Shown: piece after piece, positions 1 through 11,100 of the stretch
Numbering within the stretch: position 1 is the first letter of the stretch
How the letters are laid out: each line of letters opens with the position of its first letter
NCBI GenBank assembly: GCA_036874045.1
Contig: CM072335.1
Location: forward strand, 21,397,501 to 21,461,500
Reading direction: 5' to 3'
Source: Cymodocea nodosa
Taxonomy: Eukaryota; Streptophyta; Magnoliopsida; Alismatales; Cymodoceaceae
Length of the DNA stretch: 64,000 nt
Program-made: the position numbers and the translations under genes
Notes under the pieces: generated by a model
The model's input: the letters and a program-made list of their open reading frames with translations, nothing else
The model's database searches: none
Told to the model about the DNA's origin: nothing

Positions 1-864
1 TGGCTTCGGGTTGATGCCTGTATGCTAAAGAGGAGATCATCTTGCAATTCTAGACTCGCGATTCTATAGGGAGAGGAGACAGAATTGTAAGTGGTTCAAT
101 TTTCAGCGGTGTAATCGCGTTGCAAGTAGTGTCGGAAGTATTTACTATCAAGTGAAATTACTTTACATTTCACCTTTCGCCCATCACATCAAAACAAAAA
201 TACCAAAAACAATTTATCTTTGTTTGTATGTTGTATTTGAGTGTTGTATTGTTGGTGTTGTATTGTGATTAATGTTATCTGTATCAATTTTATGATTGTT
301 TTATGTTAGTTTTAATTTTACAGTTTACTGAAATTGGTTCGTACAAAACAACGTAAAGATTTTAATGGTTACTATTTGAATCATCTGAATGTTAGTATTG
401 CATAATGATAAATCCAATGTTAACTAGCATTAAAAAGCTTAATTGATGTTATTTACAATCTGTGGAATCGCCCAATGGTTGGCCAAATTCCTCTGTAATT
501 AGTAGTATTATAAAGAAGAGATAGGCTCGTGAAGTTAACTTAAGTCCACGAGGATAGTCCGTTGAGTTAACTGTAACTCAACGGAGTGATTATTGAATAT
601 AAATTTGAATTGTTCACAATCAAACATTTCTTAAATTTGTCAGCAATTCCCTGTGAGATCGACCTGTACTTACACACTGATACAATAGATACTATGCACT
701 TGCAGTTAAAGTACAAATTGGAATTAATATCTAAATTGTATTAAAGGTTGTTTGTTTACTTCTAAAAGAAAGAATAGGTATAAAGATAAATTAACTAAGT
801 AAAAATAGAAGTAACAAATCCAAGTTTTTCTAGTCTAGTGCTGGGAAAACACGAACAAGTTTTA
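1..864 (+). repeat. Athila-family LTR, 3' part of the 5' LTR
   Basis: The stretch ends in ACAAGTTTTA directly before the primer-binding site. It aligns by eye with 57199-58134 (shared blocks GGCTTCGGGTTGATG, AGAGGAGATCATCTTG, TTTACATTTCACCTTTCGCCCAT). It holds a near-perfect palindrome at 558-585 with arms TCCGTTGAGTTA and TAACTCAACGGA. The LTR 5' end lies outside the window. Confidence 0.8.
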
Positions 865-880
865 TGGCGCCGTTGCCAAG
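865..880 (+). other. Primer-binding site of the Athila element
   Basis: TGGCGCCGTTGCC follows the LTR end directly. This is the primer-binding motif commonly seen in Athila-type elements. It fixes the LTR boundary near 864. Confidence 0.75.
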
Positions 881-903
881 GAATTGAATTGAATTGAACT
901 GAA

Positions 904-3900
904 TTGAATAAATATAAGCAACTGTTAGAGCTGTTTCATTTTAATAGTCAGAGTTGTGTGTTTTCTTCTGTAATTGAGAATATGGCATATGCTTATGCTC
1001 AAAGATTTCTGAAACCTTTAATTAGCATATGTGAATTCTGCAATTCTGAAGGACACGACATTTCTGATTGTTTGAAATTGAGACATTTACAGATTGATAG
1101 ATCCCATGAACAACAAATGAATTATCCTCAATATAATAGAGCCGAGTATGAGAATCCTATAGTTTACCCAATTGATGGTCAGTATAGAATGTGTAATATG
1201 ATGAGAGACACTAAAGTTTGGGATAGCTATGATAGACTGGAGCATAGTATAGGCCAAAATCTGAACAAACTGGAATACTTTGTGTGTCAACAACAAGAAG
1301 TCAACCAATTAAACTATAAGGAGGCATATTCAGAACCTAAACAGGATATAATTTACGAAACTGAAAAAGCCATAAAGAAAATTGATCAAAAATTGAATGC
1401 AATGAAATTAGATGATCTGGAAACAAAATTAAAAGCATTAGACAAAAATGCAATGAAAATACAAGTTGTACAACAGGACAATGAAAATTATAATGTTATA
1501 AACCTACACAACTTGCAAAATATACAACAAACAGAAAACACAAATGTAAGAAAATTTAAAGAATGCACTTTAAAACTAAAAAAAATTGAAGATCATAATC
1601 ACAAAAATGATATACAAAAACATCATGAAAGTAACGAAAATCTGGAAGATGTCTGTGTAACATTAAGATCTGGAACTGATATACCACCAAGAACTCAAAA
1701 TGAAAATGATATGAAGGTGGACAAGAGTAAAAATCAAAATGATAATGAAAATGTAATAACTAAAAATCTAGAAATCACTGAAGAACAATCTGAATCTGCA
1801 ATTGAAGCTAAAAATGATCAAACAAATCAACTGAAAGAAAAAGAGTCTTTGAAATCAAAATCTTTAGCACCCTATCCTGAAAGATTACAACAAACAATTC
1901 CTGAAAAATAAGAAAAAATAAGAGAAATTTTTGAAAAAGTACAAGTTAACATTCCTTTGTTAGATCTATTGCAAAATATGCCACCTTGTGCTAAATTTCT
2001 GAAGGATTGGTGTACTAAGAAAAGAGAGCAAAAAGTTCTTAGAAAGGTCTTTTTAGCTGAGCAAAGTAGTTACCTATTTCTGCCACAAATTCCTAAAAAG
2101 TTATCTGATCCTGGAATCCCTATTATATCATGCACCATAGGAAATACCATTCTAGAAAGAACCTTAATAGACTTAGGTGCAGGTATAAATGTTATGCCAA
2201 GTGATATATTTGCATCATTAGGATTAGAAGGCTTAACTCCTACTAGTACGGTTATTCAATTGGCTGATAGAAGTATAAGATACCCTAGAGGAAAAATAGA
2301 GGATGTCTTAATTAAAATCAAGAATTTTATATATCCTATTGATATTGTAATTTTGGATTCCCAACAAATTAAGCATAAAAATAGTGATACATCTTTAATT
2401 TTGGGAAGGCCATTTTTAGCAACATCAGGGGCTATTATAAATTGTAAAACTGGAGTAATGAAGTTAGCATATGGTAATGAGGATACTCAATTAAATATTT
2501 TCAAACCAGAAAGGTTTGAGGAGTTAGAAATGTCCTTACATACCATAGACTTTTTAAAGGATGAAGGAGATATGTTAGATGATGTGATTCAAGAAGAATT
2601 AAATAGGCAAATCAATTCTGAAACTTTAGAAGAAAGTGAAAGCATAAATATAGAAGGAGATCAGGAAGAAATTAATTTAAAAAATGATGATATTCAATTA
2701 GGAGCTCTAAGTTCTGATGGGCAGCATTTAGAATTAAAACATTTACCTCCTGAATTAACCTATATATTTCTGGAAGATAAATGAACCTGTCCAATCATTA
2801 TTGCTTTAGATTTGAAAGAGGATCAAATAGCTAAATTAAAAGAGATAATAAAAAGTTATAAAGAAGCAATAGGATGGACTATAACTGCTATAAAAGGGTT
2901 AAGTTCAACTTTATGCTGTCACCACATATATTTAGAAGAGAATGCTAAACCTGTTAGAATTCCTGAGAGGAGATTAAATCCAAACCTTAAGGAAGTAGTC
3001 AGGAAGGAAATAGTTAAATGGTTAGATAATGATATAATATATCCGATTTCTGATAACTTGTGGGTTAGTCCAATCCATGTAGTTCCCAAGAAATCAGGAT
3101 TAACAGTTATTAGGAATGAAAGTCAAGACTTGATACCTACTAGAATTCAATCAGGCTGGAGAGTATGTATAGACTATAGAAAGCTGAATGCTGTGACTAG
3201 GAAAGATCATTTTTCCTTATCTTTTATAGATCAAATGCTAGAAAGATTAGCAGGGCAAGAATATTTTTGTTTCCTAGACGGGTATTTAAGGTATAATCAA
3301 ATTTCAGTAGCATTAGAGGATCAAGAGAAAACAACTTTCACCTGTCCTAATGGAACTTATGCTTTTAAAAGAATGTCATTCGGATTATGCAATGCACTAG
3401 CGACCTTTCAAAGGTGTGTGTAGGGCATATTTACTGGAATGACTAATGAATTTTTAGAAATATTTATGGATGATTTTACTGTATATGGCAACTCATATGA
3501 AGTGTGTTTAAGCAATTTAGACCAAATATTAAAACGCTATGTGGAAAAAAATCTGGTTTTAAATTGGGAAAAATGTCACTTCATGGTTAAACAAGGAATA
3601 GTCTTAGGGCATGTTGTTTCTAAAAAAGGGTTGGAAGTAGATAAAGCTAAAATAGAAGTAATTTCTAATCTACCAGAACCTAAATCAATAAAAGATATTA
3701 GATCATTTCTAGGACATGCTGGTTTTTATAGAAGATTTATTAAAGACTTTAGCAAGATAGCTAAACCTTTAACTAATCTATTAAAAGATGTTCCATTTAA
3801 CTTTGATAAAAATTGCAAGGAAGCATTTTTTAGACTTAAGACTAGCTTAATTTCAACTCCTATAATTCAAGCACCTAATTGGAACCATCCATTTGAATTA

Positions 3901-5541
3901 ATGTGCGATGCTTCTGATTTTGCTATAGGAGCAGTGTTAGGACAGAAAATAGAAAAATCTCCTAGAGTGATTCATTATGCAAGCAAAACCTTAAATGATG
4001 CTCAAGTTAATTACACAACTACTGAAAAAGAATTATTAGCTGTTGTGTTTGCTTTAGAAAAGTTTAGATCATATTTGATTGGAGCTAAAGTAATAGTATA
4101 CACGGATCATTCAGCTCTAAAACATTTAATAAAGAAAAAAGAAACTAAACCTAGATTGATCCGATGGATATTATTATTGCAAGAATTCGATCTAGAAATT
4201 AAAGATAAAAAAGGTTGTGAGAATGTAGTAACAGATCATTTATCAATATTACAAATAGAAAAATCAAATATTGAAATTAAGGATAATTTTCTTGATGGAC
4301 AATTAATGACCATCAACACAATGCCATAGTATGCAGACATAGTTAATTACTTAGTTACTAGTTTAACACCTAAGGATTGGAATAGACAGGATAAGAAATT
4401 ATTTTTCTCAAGAGTAAAATATTACTATTGGGAAGACCCTTACTTATTTAAGAAATGTCCTGATCTGGTTTTAAGGAGGTGTGTTCCAAAAACTGAATAT
4501 TCGAGCATATTGTCTTTCTGTCATGATCAAGCTTGTGGAGTACATTTTGGTTTAGGGAAAACTGCTGCAAAAATTCTGCAATATGGGTTTTATTGGCCAA
4601 CACTATTCAAAGATGCTCATAAATATTGCTTAAGTTGTTTAAGATGTCAACAAATAGGACGAATATCAAAGAGGAATATGATGCCTCTTAATCCTATTGT
4701 TGAGGTTGAAATCTTTGATGTGTGGGGAATAGATTTTATGGGTCCATTTCCTATATCTAATCAATTTAATTACATATTGTTGGGAGTGGATTATGTATCT
4801 AAATGGATAGAAGCTATTCCTACAAAAACTAACGATAACAAAGTGGTAATACAATTTATAAGAACAAATATATTTACCAGATTTGGAATACCTAAAGCTA
4901 TTATCAATGATAGAGGAACTCATTTCTGTAATAGAAGTTTTGAAGCCTTAATGAAGAAATATGGAGTAAACCACAAAATTGCAACATCATATCATCCGCA
5001 AACAAGTGAACAAGTAGAAAGTGCAAACAAACAAATTAAATTAATCTTGGAAAAAGTAGTAAATCCTACTAGAACAGATTGAGATAATAGATTGATTGAT
5101 GCACTTTGGGCTTATAGAACTGCTTATAAAACGAGCTTAGGTATGTCACCTTTTAGGCTAGTATATGAAAAAAGTTGTCATTTACCTGCTGAAATAGAAC
5201 ATAAAGCTTATTGGGCATTAAAAACTCTGAACACTAATTTAAATCAAGCTGCTGAAAATAGGAAAATGCAATTAATTGAATTAGAAGAATTTAGAAATGA
5301 AGCTTATTCAAAAACTGTAAGAGAAAAAGAGAAAATTAAATTCTGGCATAATAGAAAAATTATTCCTAAAAACTTTGAAATAGGACAAGAAGTATATCTT
5401 TATATGGCTAGACTCCATAACCATCCAGGAAAATTAAGATCTAGATGGGCAGGACCTTACATAGTTCGAAATGTTTATCCTTATGGAGCTATTGAAATTG
5501 AAAATCCTAAAAATCAGAATATATTTGAAGTAAATGGATAA
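904..5541 (+). pseudogene. Athila gag-pol remnant
   Basis: Order of parts: gag about 904-1900, with a zinc-knuckle-like CEFCNSEGHDISDC; protease about 1950-2780, with a DLGAGINVMPSD active-site region and LILGRPFLATSGA; reverse transcriptase about 2810-3720 ([27 protein letters not shown]); RNase H to about 4250 ([25 protein letters not shown]); integrase about 4500-5540, with an HHCC-type zinc finger (CLSCLRCQQ) and DFMGPFP. The family normally reads these as one polyprotein. Here the region is broken about five or six times and cannot make the polyprotein. The wording is strongly Athila-like. The level of decay suggests an old but not ancient copy. Confidence 0.85.
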
Positions 5542-5639
5542 AGACTTAAACCTATTCTGAAAACACCAAAAAGCTCCTTTGGAATTATAGAAGAAATCAG
5601 AGTAGAGGAATACTCGAGTTTTACTTAGTAAGAAATTAG

Positions 5640-6000
5640 TTTTTATGTTTATATATATATATATATATATAAATAAAAAAAACATTAAAAATATATATAA
5701 AACATAAACATAGTTGCGGTTCAACCGACTAGATCCATCGGTATGGCCGAAAATTAAAAAATATTTAGGTCTGACCGAAGCATAGCATCGATATGACCGG
5801 AACATTAAAAAAATATTGGTTTTACCGAAGCATAGTATCGGTTAAACTGGAAAAAAATTGTATATTAATTTTCAGAAAAAAATTTTGTTTTATCGAAACA
5901 TAGTATCGGTTCAACCGAAAGAAAAATAAAAAAATAAAAAAATATTTAGGTCTGACCGAAGCATAGTATCGGTTAAACCTGTAAAAAAAAAAAAAAAAAC
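5640..6000 (+). repeat. CCGAA/ATCGGTT tandem repeat downstream of integrase
   Basis: A (TA)n run at about 5650-5671 is followed by at least five degenerate units. Each carries GACCGAAGCATAGTATCGGTT or a close variant, separated by A/T-rich spacers of about 40-60 bases (near 5703, 5770, 5823, 5885, 5955). Each core is partly self-complementary (ACCGA against TCGGT). Athila elements often have long non-coding repeat tracts after pol. I infer that this is such a tract. Confidence 0.7.
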
Positions 6001-6049
6001 AGAAAAACTATTCTCTGTAATATTTTTATTATTATATTTGCTTGTACGG

Positions 6050-6330
6050 GGAGTCCGTTGAGTTACGCTTAACTCAACAAGCTTACTTCGTTAAGTCTTG
6101 AGTTAGTCAACGAGCTTATTCTGTTGAGTTACCTGTAACACAACGGAGTACTGTAGCTAAGACCGCGGATAAAATAGTAATAGTTGGTTCGGGAAATGAC
6201 CCGATTACCTGCCTAAACTTAGTGCTTATTTAAACTAAAACCTAGGGTTTTGGGGGCATTATCCGACAAATCATTTAGAATCTAGAACATTAGAAATTAG
6301 AGTGATTTCGTGCTGTTGTGTAACTCCACG
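6050..6330 (+). promoter_or_regulatory. Palindrome cluster and promoter-like leader before the extra Athila coding region
   Basis: Two imperfect palindromes of the same kind as in the LTR occur at 6054-6080 and 6120-6147 (GTTGAGTTA against TAACTCAAC). They are followed by a TATTTAAA-like TATA motif near 6228 and AAACCTAGGGTTTTGG near 6238, which resembles plant telo-box leaders. The first ATG of the following coding region lies near 6331. The promoter role is inferred from layout only. Confidence 0.35.
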
Positions 6331-7606
6331 ATGAGGAAGATGACGCCTGAATTCTGGGAAGATGTTGTTGATACATCAGAATTTCTGAAGGAATCAGAAG
6401 AGTGGCACACGCAGTAGAAGATCAAAAATACGACAAGAGAGAAAGAGCTACAGAAGGTAGAATCAGAACTTTTCAAGTTTAGAAGAGATTTAGTAGATAT
6501 GAATATATGAATACCTCAAATAATGGAAACACGAATCAAAATAGCAACAGAAATAGCTGTAAGTAAGGAAAGACAAATAAGGCCAAGTAATGAAGTTGCC
6601 CTAGAATTAATCCAGCGTAAGTCCCGACTCTGGTTCAAAAGACGAATCTGTAGACAAGCTAAATGGGTGATCTCGGAGCAAGAAAGGAAAGCAAATGAAG
6701 AGGCAACTGAAGAATGGGAGGAACCAACTGCTGAAAGACCTGTTCCTGAGGAGCAGCAGTCTAGACCTTCAGTTCCACCATTTAAGCCATTAACACGAGC
6801 AGAAATGATGGGGCCTTCGACTGAAGAAGAAATAAGAGAATTTGCAGAACTGGTTCAAGTTGCAAAAAACCAAGGAGAATCAGAAGATTTGGTAGTGGCT
6901 AAAGCACATCTGGTGTTTGATGCACTGTACAAAAAGAGGACTGCAGAAAAATTGAAAGCCTAAAATAAAATTAAAGTGGAACAGCATCAAGAAGCTACTG
7001 CCAAAACTGCTATTAGAGATGCTGCAAAAGAAGTTGAAGCTGGTCCTTCGAGACCAACAATTATTGGAAGAATTAAACAGGAAGAGCCAGTACCTATGGT
7101 TCGAAAGCCTACAGAGCCTATTTTTGTAGATTTAATTTCAAAAGATGAAGAGGAAAAACAAGCACAACTAATCAGAAAAAAGAAAGAAAAAGAAAAAGTG
7201 CCTGATTATAAATAAATTAAATCTGAAGTACCAATTTTTACAGGGCCTGTGGAGCAGATTTTTATTAACCTGCTATCTGAATCTGAGGAGGAGCAGGAGG
7301 AGCAAAGAAAAGAAAAAAATCAGGCTGAAATTAGTTTGCAGCCTGTACAAGAAGAAACAGAAATTAGAGCAGAAACTGAATTGCCCATGACTTCATCCCA
7401 ATCTGTTACAGAATCAGAAAGAACAGTAACAAAACAGATTGGTAGTCAGGAGGAAGAAGAAATAGTAGAAAATGAAGAGGCTGAAAGAACAATGATTCAA
7501 ACACAAAAAATAACAGGAAAATTTTTCCCACTAGTTCTTTTCTTTCCATTTATCATTATTTCCAGTCACACAAACCCCCCCTTACATTTAACAATGATGG
7601 TAAAAT
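6331..7606 (+). pseudogene. Extra acidic, coiled-coil-like coding region of the Athila element (unrecognised)
   Basis: An open-ish region downstream of pol encodes a charged protein: an N-terminal patch MTPEFWEDVVDTSEFLKES, a basic patch, the segment FKPLTRAEMMGPSTEEEIR, then long Glu/Lys/Gln-rich stretches with repeated phrases such as EPIFVDLISKDEEE and EQIFINLLSESEEE. Those two phrases look like an internal duplication. I do not recognise the family. Athila elements often carry an extra (sometimes called env-like) coding region at this place, but no membrane segment or signal peptide is evident except a hydrophobic run near the end. The region is broken several times. It could instead be captured host sequence. 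Confidence 0.45.
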
Positions 7607-7608
7607 AG

Positions 7609-8170
7609 TAACCATAAGATTGGGCAATGATGCTTCATTATGGTTTTGCAATAAAGAGGATAATACCACCAATCCTAAACTAAAGAAGAAAAACTCAAAA
7701 TGTTAAAAAGATACTCAAATTAAACTCTAAACCTAGCTTGGTACCATAATACCATGACATTGGAAGCACAATTTAACAAATGTATCTTATTCTTTCCTTT
7801 CTTTAATTAGAATGAGAGAGGGCACATGTATGTACATACATTGAACACATGTTAAACAAGCAAGAGACAAACCCTCACCTTATCATGTCATACAACTACT
7901 TGAGTAAGAGTGATGTCAAATTGGTTCGAGGTGGAAAGAGTCCCACGAGAGATTTTGAAGGTGGACACCACTCTAGCTTCATTGAAAGAATGATGCCCAC
8001 AACAAGGCTCTTTGAAGGTAGACGCCAACCATGTTGGTGGAGCAATGCCTAACCATTCCAGAATTAGAGTGGTGCCAATTAAGATTATATTTTGAAGAAG
8101 TCTTATTGATCTGTGCTTTCACTCTTGGTAAACTTGTACACAAAAAAGGGTGCACATCACTTCAAGGTAC
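7609..8170. other. Junction between the Athila remnant and the kinesin 3' end
   Basis: No gene is recognised here. The right part should hold the 3' UTR of the minus-strand kinesin gene. An AATAAG poly(A)-like signal sits at about 8102-8107 (minus strand), some 65 bases past the stop codon. No LTR end or target duplication marks the Athila border. Confidence 0.35.
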
Positions 8171-11100
8171 CTACTGGCATTCGGAAGGGGTTTGAAGTAA
8201 CTCATCAACTGTTACATCAATAGACTTCCCTTTCAATCTAAGTATCTCAATGCCATAAGAAGCCAACCTTTCCTGATACTTTCGAGTTGCTTCTTCGTAC
8301 TTCTTTTTCATGAGTCTCATCTCACCCACAGCATCTTCATATCTTCCACGATAGGCATCTAGCTTCGCTTGTGTCCCATGAAGTTTCATCCTAAGTTTGG
8401 TCTTGTCTTTGTTGCAAACCACAGCATCCTGCATATACCGTTCATGAGTTGATTAGTAATTATACAACTGTTGAAAGACTAGAAAATATTCCTTGCCCAT
8501 AGAAAATAAAATTTGTTACATATCAAAGGCCAAAATAGACAATGCAACAACTATTATCTATGTTTCAGCTAAACCAGAATTGGGTTTCATAGCAAAAACC
8601 AGAATGGCAATAGTCAAACAATGGTTTCTCATATTTAGGATACCTCAGGCACCCCAACAATGGCCGGTTATTGGCTTTGACAGGCACTGAGTTATTTTAG
8701 AAAAGAAAACAGAAAATGTCATTCCACACATAGGCTTCAAAGTTAGTATTGGAAGTTTTGGATGACAGGAACCACAATGTGTAGGAGAATTCTCTCTTAT
8801 GCTTCTTATAAGCTATTAAGCCCAAAGTTTGGAAAGTGCACGACTCACATTGTGTATCTTTGTTTCCATGCTATCAATCCTTCTAGCCTGCTCCTCCAAT
8901 TCAGATTTTGCCTTTTTCATCTGCTTAGACACGAAAAATCAATTTATATTTGACAAGACACAAAAATAAGACCTCTTTATTATACAAAAAATAGACTTAC
9001 CTTTTCCTCGTAACTTTTATTTATTATTTCGACCTCAGAAACAATGGTTTTCAACTCTTCATGTTTTGCTAAAACGTCGTTCCTTTCCTTTGTTATGGAT
9101 AGAAGTTGGCCTTTGAGATACTGCAAAATAGTGAAGCATAAAAGGTCATGCAAGTTGCATCAATTCCATAAAAATAGGGCCATTTTGAGAAGATATTTGA
9201 AATCTTGCATCATGTCGGTGCCTCTTTTGTACAAAACAATCAGGGATACAAGCAGAAAAACAGAATTGAGCAAAAACCTACTCTGATATATAAATCCAAG
9301 TTGCATCACATGTTCGAGTTTGTCAAGTGACCAAACAGCACACCAGTTTGTCTGATGTACCTTGTCCACTGCCATTGTTACATGTTGATACCATAACAAG
9401 GAGAATTCAAACTTCTAATTCAGTAATTCATGGAGTTCACAACTTCAATAAAGCTATTTCAGTAAGGGCAGTAGCTCATTAGATAGTCAAAAAGTGAAAA
9501 ACAGAAGACTGAGGAAAAATGCCAATGTGAAGAAAAATGCAGTCGCAGAAGATTTGTATTTTCTCATAAACATGGTGAAGTTAAGACAAATTTGTTGTGA
9601 TTTAATAGATTTACAAATTAATAGAACAGGTTGGGAGTTTAACAATAACAATAATCTAAGTTATAATCCCATTACGTAAAGTCAACCACATGAATCTTTT
9701 TTTCCAAATATTTCTATTTATTATCAAATAATCAATTAAATTATATAACTTCAAATCTTTTCTTACAATTCTAAAGTGGTTTTAAGCCTACGTCTACTCC
9801 TTTTAATTTCTTTTGCAATAATTAAATCTCTTCACGTAATTAGTGCATTCTTTCATCTCTTAAAAGATGTGATTAAAATACCTAAGTCGATTTTCTTTTA
9901 TTTTATCTTCAATAGGTGCATGTTCATAAAAAATTGATAAGTTTTACAACTGGTTATCAACGTTAGGAATATATAACAATAAACTAGAATTAATGTACCC
10001 ATAAATCTAGCAAAACTTACAAGTTACAAAAACAATAATCATTGTCTTAGTAGTAGTAGCAATATGCCTAGCAATTTATAATAGCAAAACATGCTAAAAG
10101 AAAAATGTCATGTAAAATCTCATAAGAAAATTAAACATTTGTAGTCTTATAGAGAAATCATTTAATTTTGTATTACTATTGTGAAAAAATCAAAAATAAT
10201 ATAGAAATAATTCTAGAATATGTATCTTATAGTGGTGTTTACTTGCAAACTAAAAGTGTCTATATTCTTTTTAGTTTCTAATACTCAAACACAATGTACA
10301 AATATTCAAAGCACTTTAAATTTTTTTAGAAGAAAAATTCAGCGAAAATTAAAAACTAGCTATGCGCAAATATTAAGCCAATCAATTAGCAACTACAATT
10401 AGAAGACTGAACCATTACTGTTTAGGAAGAAGTTTTGTTGACTATAAGTACGTAAGAAACTACCTTCAACAAAATATTAGAAAATTATTATTGGTAATTT
10501 CCACAAAATATTATACACAATGGCCAAATTGGAAAATCATATAAATTACCGATAATTTAATAAGAAAAGGTAAATGTAAACCTCATCATGTCGGTCAGCA
10601 TCAATTTCACGTTGTTCAATATCAGCTTTTAATTGTGAAACTTCCGAGGACATCACCAAGCTGTGAAAGCAAAATGTATGACATTATAAGTGTCAGAAAG
10701 TCACACAAAAAGATGAAATATCATTATTAAACAATCATTATGTTTTAATAAAGGATAATATGTATCTTACCCCACCGTGTAACCACAATATATAAAGCTT
10801 ATCGCCCAGATTAAGGTAGCAAAGCACCTAGGTCATAAGGCACCTTGAATGCCCAAGTGTTCTTTAATTTTTCATGTATATATTATATATCTACAAATAT
10901 TTAATAGTAATTATGCATACTTTAAGCTCTATTATCTCCTAAATAATATTGAAATACATAAAATAATCTTAAGATAACATCAAAATATGAAATGCAGTAG
11001 TACCAATATTTAGATTTCATTAATGTATAAATGATCATATAATTTAATAATCAACGATATTTTAGTAAAATTCATCAGAAAAAATATACATTAATATACT

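Larger units (their letters stand above)
1..7608 (+). mobile_element. Athila-type Ty3/gypsy LTR retrotransposon, 5' LTR cut by window edge, broken
   Basis: Seen: the end of a 5' LTR (to about 864), a primer-binding site TGGCGCCGTTGCC at 865, then gag, protease, reverse transcriptase, RNase H and integrase regions in Ty3/gypsy order, a CCGAA-rich repeat, and an extra acidic coding region. Known: the TGGCGCCGTTGCC primer site and the integrase wording IFDVWGIDFMGPFP are typical of the Athila lineage. The LTR part matches, by eye, the LTR at 55935-58134 and the LTR copies at 37440-39502 and 42612-44676, so all belong to one family. No 3' LTR is visible before the kinesin gene, so the right end near 7.6 kb is uncertain and the copy looks 3'-truncated. 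It is a fossil with roughly half a dozen breaks in gag-pol. Confidence 0.85.

Noticed and set aside
8493-9679. Several short plus-strand open frames across kinesin exons 28-29
   Set aside because: They are antisense shadows of the kinesin exons and adjoining introns.
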